A stretch of 8,280 nt of DNA from an uncultured Bacillota bacterium (GTDB lineage: Bacteria; Bacillota; Clostridia; Peptostreptococcales; Anaerovoracaceae). Positions 6,087 through 8,280 of this stretch are shown one piece after another. Each line of letters opens with the position of its first letter. Position 1 is the stretch's first letter. The stretch is taken from assembly GCA_946545145.1 (NCBI GenBank), contig CAMNNG010000051.1, positions 1 through 8,280 of the forward strand, written 5' to 3'. A program made the position numbers and the translations under genes. Below the pieces are notes generated by a model. That model searched no databases. It was not told where the DNA came from and worked only from the letters and a program-made list of their open reading frames with translations.

Positions 6087-6832
6087 CGCTCATATGCAAT
6101 ATTTATTTCATTTGTGTATGAACCGTCTTCGTTCCTGACGACAAGCTGAGGCAGGACCTTCATCTCCGGTCCGCCGTCCTTAGCGAACTTGAGCAGGCAT
6201 ATATTCGCTTCCCTGCCCTCGTGCGGACAGACGAGCCTGAGCTCTTTGGGCTCCATGTGCGTCTTTCTGCCGGCGCAGATGATGTCTGCAAGCCTTGACG
6301 GTCTGTGCACAAGGAAGGCTTCGCCTTTGGGCCTGAGCATCCTGTAAGCAGCTGCGAGAAACTCTTCGATGCCCGCAGTCGTCTCATGCCTTGCGGTCAT
6401 TCTGGAAGCTTTCTCAGGGTCGCTGCTGATCATCCCGCTGCCTTTCTTGAAATAAGGCGGGTTCATCGTCACTACGTCGAACTGTCCTTCGAACGTATCT
6501 CCAAGAACAGAGATATCCCTGTTCACTATCCTGATCCGTTCTCCGAGGCCGTTGAGCAGAACGCTCCTCTCAGCAAGCGCAGCGCGCCCCTCATCCATCT
6601 CTATTCCGGTGATCTGACATCCCGGGATCTTGTGAGAAAGCACCAGAGGAACGATGCCGTTTCCGGTGCCGAGATCAGCAATGCTGAGGCCGTCCTTTTT
6701 CAGAAGCTCTTTGCTTACTCCACGGGCGGCGTGATCCGCAAGGATCACAGCGTCTATGCCGTAACAGAAATCATCGGGATCCTGAATGAGCCTAAGACCG
6801 CCGAAGCCGATCTCATCGATACGTTCACTCAT
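6083..6832 (-). CDS. trmN6: tRNA1(Val) adenine-37 N6-methyltransferase
   Basis: A 249-residue class I SAM-dependent methyltransferase, close in length to B. subtilis YabB and E. coli TrmN6 (YfiC). The N-terminal part ERIDEIGFGGLRLIQDPDDFCYGIDAVILADHA is the TrmN6 signature region; the SAM-binding motif DLGTGNGIVPLVL is at 53-65, ITGIEMDE (74-81) holds the acidic ribose-binding residue, and NPPY (124-127) is the catalytic motif for exocyclic adenine amines. It would modify A37 next to the anticodon of tRNA1(Val). It starts 16 nt after ricT with only a weak GGAAAG as ribosome binding site, which suggests reinitiation after ricT. Position next to ricT and holB matches yabB in Bacillus and supports the name. 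Related N6-methyltransferases such as RlmF or PrmC are excluded by the N-terminal motif and context. Confidence 0.93.
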   Translation of the reverse strand: MSERIDEIGFGGLRLIQDPDDFCYGIDAVILADHAARGVSKELLKKDGLSIADLGTGNGIVPLVLSHKIPGCQITGIEMDEGRAALAERSVLLNGLGERIRIVNRDISVLGDTFEGQFDVVTMNPPYFKKGSGMISSDPEKASRMTARHETTAGIEEFLAAAYRMLRPKGEAFLVHRPSRLADIICAGRKTHMEPKELRLVCPHEGREANICLLKFAKDGGPEMKVLPQLVVRNEDGSYTNEINIAYER

Positions 6833-6848
6833 GATATCACACTTTCCG

Positions 6849-7790
6849 TCAGTCTCTAAGGAGTTTTTTGAGTTCTTCCGTCATTTCCTCGTCTTCGACT
6901 TCATGGCGTCTGTCGTTCCTGCGGCCGTTCTTTCTGCCGCGGCCCTTCTTGTCCATGCGTCTGAACTCGTCTTTTCCTATCTGGTAGACCTCGCTGCTGA
7001 GTTTTTCGGGAACGTTGTTCTCCTTGTCAGCAGGCTCCTCAACGAGGCGGCACTTGATCTTCTGCTCGAGAATGTTCGCTTCGACGACTACGGCAGGACC
7101 TTCCTTGATCCTGATGTGGTCGCCTACATTCGGCATGCCCTTCTTCAGTTCGATGTATACATCATTCTCATACTGCAGGCAGCACATCAGCCTTCCGCAG
7201 ATACCGGAGATCTTCGTCGGATTGAGCGAGAGGTTCTGCGTCTTCGCCATCTTGATCGAGACCGGATGGAAATCGTTCATCCACTCGTGGCAGCACAGTC
7301 CGCGTCCGCAGTTTCCAACGCCTCCGAGCATCTTCGACTCGTCCCTTACGCCGATCTGGCGAAGCTCGATCCTCATCCTGAATACCGATGCGAGATCCTT
7401 GACGAGCTCTCTGAAGTCGACTCTTCCGTCTGCTGTGAAATAGAATATTATCTTGTTGTTGTCGAAAGTGAACTCGACATCGACGAGCTTCATTTCGATC
7501 TGGTGTTTGTTTATCTTCTCCTGGCAGAGCCTCATGGCTTCATCTCTTTTTGCCAGGTTCTCTTCGTGGCGCTTTTTGTCCTGTTCGTTGGCTATCCTTA
7601 CGACAGGCTTCACGGGTTTTACCACATCGGCCTTCTTGACCTGCCGCGGGTCCGACGACACCGTGCCGAACTCCAGTCCCCTGGCGGTCTGGACGATGAC
7701 ATCATCACCGGCTTTGAGGTCGAATCCCGCAGGATCGAAAAAGTAGACCTTTCCCGCGCTTTTGAACTTTACTCCTACAACTGTTATCAT
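6849..7790 (-). CDS. ricT: PSP1-domain Fe-S protein RicT/YaaT of the Y-complex
   Basis: A 313-residue protein of the PSP1 C-terminal family. In B. subtilis, RicT with RicA and RicF forms a complex that carries Fe-S clusters, works with RNase Y in mRNA maturation, and affects competence, biofilm formation and sporulation. The N-terminus ITVVGVKFKSAGKVYFFDP is typical. The cysteine signatures are NCGRGLCC (160-167) and GICGRLMCC (196-204), giving Cys161, 166, 167, 198, 203 and 204 as cluster ligands; a Cys also lies at 89. Residues 281-313 add a basic stretch (KKGRGRKNGRRNDRR) and an acidic end, making it longer than the roughly 275-residue B. subtilis protein. AGGAGG lies 11 nt before the start, inside the end of holB, with only one base between the genes. 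Downstream trmN6 fits the conserved locus. Confidence 0.95.
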   Translation of the reverse strand: MITVVGVKFKSAGKVYFFDPAGFDLKAGDDVIVQTARGLEFGTVSSDPRQVKKADVVKPVKPVVRIANEQDKKRHEENLAKRDEAMRLCQEKINKHQIEMKLVDVEFTFDNNKIIFYFTADGRVDFRELVKDLASVFRMRIELRQIGVRDESKMLGGVGNCGRGLCCHEWMNDFHPVSIKMAKTQNLSLNPTKISGICGRLMCCLQYENDVYIELKKGMPNVGDHIRIKEGPAVVVEANILEQKIKCRLVEEPADKENNVPEKLSSEVYQIGKDEFRRMDKKGRGRKNGRRNDRRHEVEDEEMTEELKKLLRD

Positions 7791-7791
7791 C

Positions 7792-8280
7792 CTATATTGG
7801 TCCTCCTATGCCGAGCGCCATGCTTTTCAGTGCGTAAGCGACGCCGACACTCCTTCTTATTCTGCCTCTGGCGGTCTCGATCTCATCGATCGCTCTGAAT
7901 ACGTCCGCCTTCTTAATATCATGCTCTCTTCCGAGCAAACGTTCTCTGTAAGCATCCTCGAGGCTGTCTAGAAACAGCACTGCTTCGTCCCTGTCCTTGC
8001 CTATGCTCTCAACTATCGTCTTGACCTTCAGGTATTCCGATCTTTCTGATACCGCAGCGATGAACTCCTCAGCCTTCTTGTGGAAGGGATCGTTCTTGTC
8101 CTCATACGACATCATCCTCAGGACCACAGACCTCGAAACGATTGTCTGCGGAAGAAGCGCCGTGTTCTCGCTGAGCATCATTATCACCGTGCCTTCCGGC
8201 GGCTCTTCGAGCGTCTTGAGAAGCGTATTGAGAGCGGCTATCGTAGTCTTGTCGAAGTCATCTATGATCACGATGTTCCG
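7792..8280 (-). CDS. holB: DNA polymerase III delta' subunit, C-terminal part, cut by the right window edge
   Basis: The last 162 residues are visible and the frame runs open to the edge, beginning RNIVIIDDFDK. This is the Walker B region of an AAA+ clamp-loader subunit, followed by LNTLLKTLEEPPEGTV (the conserved LLK-LEEPP stretch), a helix leading to LLPQTIVSR (SR of the SRC/arginine-finger motif), and a helical C-terminal collar domain ending GIGGPI. The delta' subunit belongs to the sliding-clamp loader of the replisome. The missing N-terminus prevents checking Walker A, which separates delta' from tau/gamma; the immediate ricT neighbour and the short C-terminal part make delta' much more likely. 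A GTG near the edge is an internal valine codon and not the start. Confidence 0.9.
   Translation of the reverse strand, partial: RNIVIIDDFDKTTIAALNTLLKTLEEPPEGTVIMMLSENTALLPQTIVSRSVVLRMMSYEDKNDPFHKKAEEFIAAVSERSEYLKVKTIVESIGKDRDEAVLFLDSLEDAYRERLLGREHDIKKADVFRAIDEIETARGRIRRSVGVAYALKSMALGIGGPI

Noticed and set aside
6786..7898. A 370-codon open frame on the plus strand, antisense to ricT and neighbouring gene ends.
   Set aside because: Antisense shadow of ricT, which has complete motifs and length; no start signal and no family resemblance.

Overview
The window looks like chromosomal DNA of a Gram-positive anaerobe of the Clostridia (Bacillota). Three things point there: strong AGGAGG-type ribosome binding sites, an AbrB regulator with a four-cysteine tail of the clostridial kind, and the gene order holB-ricT-trmN6-...-abrB, which is a recognisable remnant of the Bacillus subtilis holB-yaaT-yabA-yabB-yazA-yabC-abrB region. 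I cannot name a genus from the sequence. All ten genes lie on the minus strand, so transcription runs from the right edge to the left edge. No RNA genes, CRISPR arrays, insertion sequences or prophage genes were seen.

Right part (8280 to about 5700), a housekeeping block: the 3' part of holB (clamp-loader delta' subunit), ricT (an Fe-S protein of the RNase Y-associated Y-complex) and trmN6 (tRNA1(Val) A37 N6-methyltransferase) are tightly packed. A small one-helix membrane protein of the DUF948-like type follows, with its own good promoter.

Middle (about 5700 to 2860): abrB and murA form a two-gene unit with an excellent promoter (TTGACA, 17 bp, TATGAT) and a rho-independent terminator after murA. 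Next comes asd (aspartate-semialdehyde dehydrogenase) as a single-gene unit with an extended -10 promoter and a very strong terminator. MurA starts peptidoglycan precursor synthesis and Asd feeds the diaminopimelate/lysine branch, so both supply the cell wall.

Left part (2849 to 1): a separate, compact operon of at least three genes encodes an ATP-grasp ligase, a class III PLP aminotransferase resembling dialkylglycine decarboxylase, and an iron-dependent alcohol dehydrogenase cut by the window edge. This is the accessory-looking part and the best candidate for an undescribed pathway. A ligase, an amino-group/decarboxylation enzyme and a carbonyl reductase in translational proximity suggest a small-molecule pathway, but the substrate cannot be read from the sequence. 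Its upstream region carries three similar 10-bp direct repeats about 20 bp apart. Two other intergenic regions also contain symmetric repeats placed against promoters: two TAGA-N5-TCTA sites before asd, and a 31-bp imperfect palindrome over the abrB -35 box.
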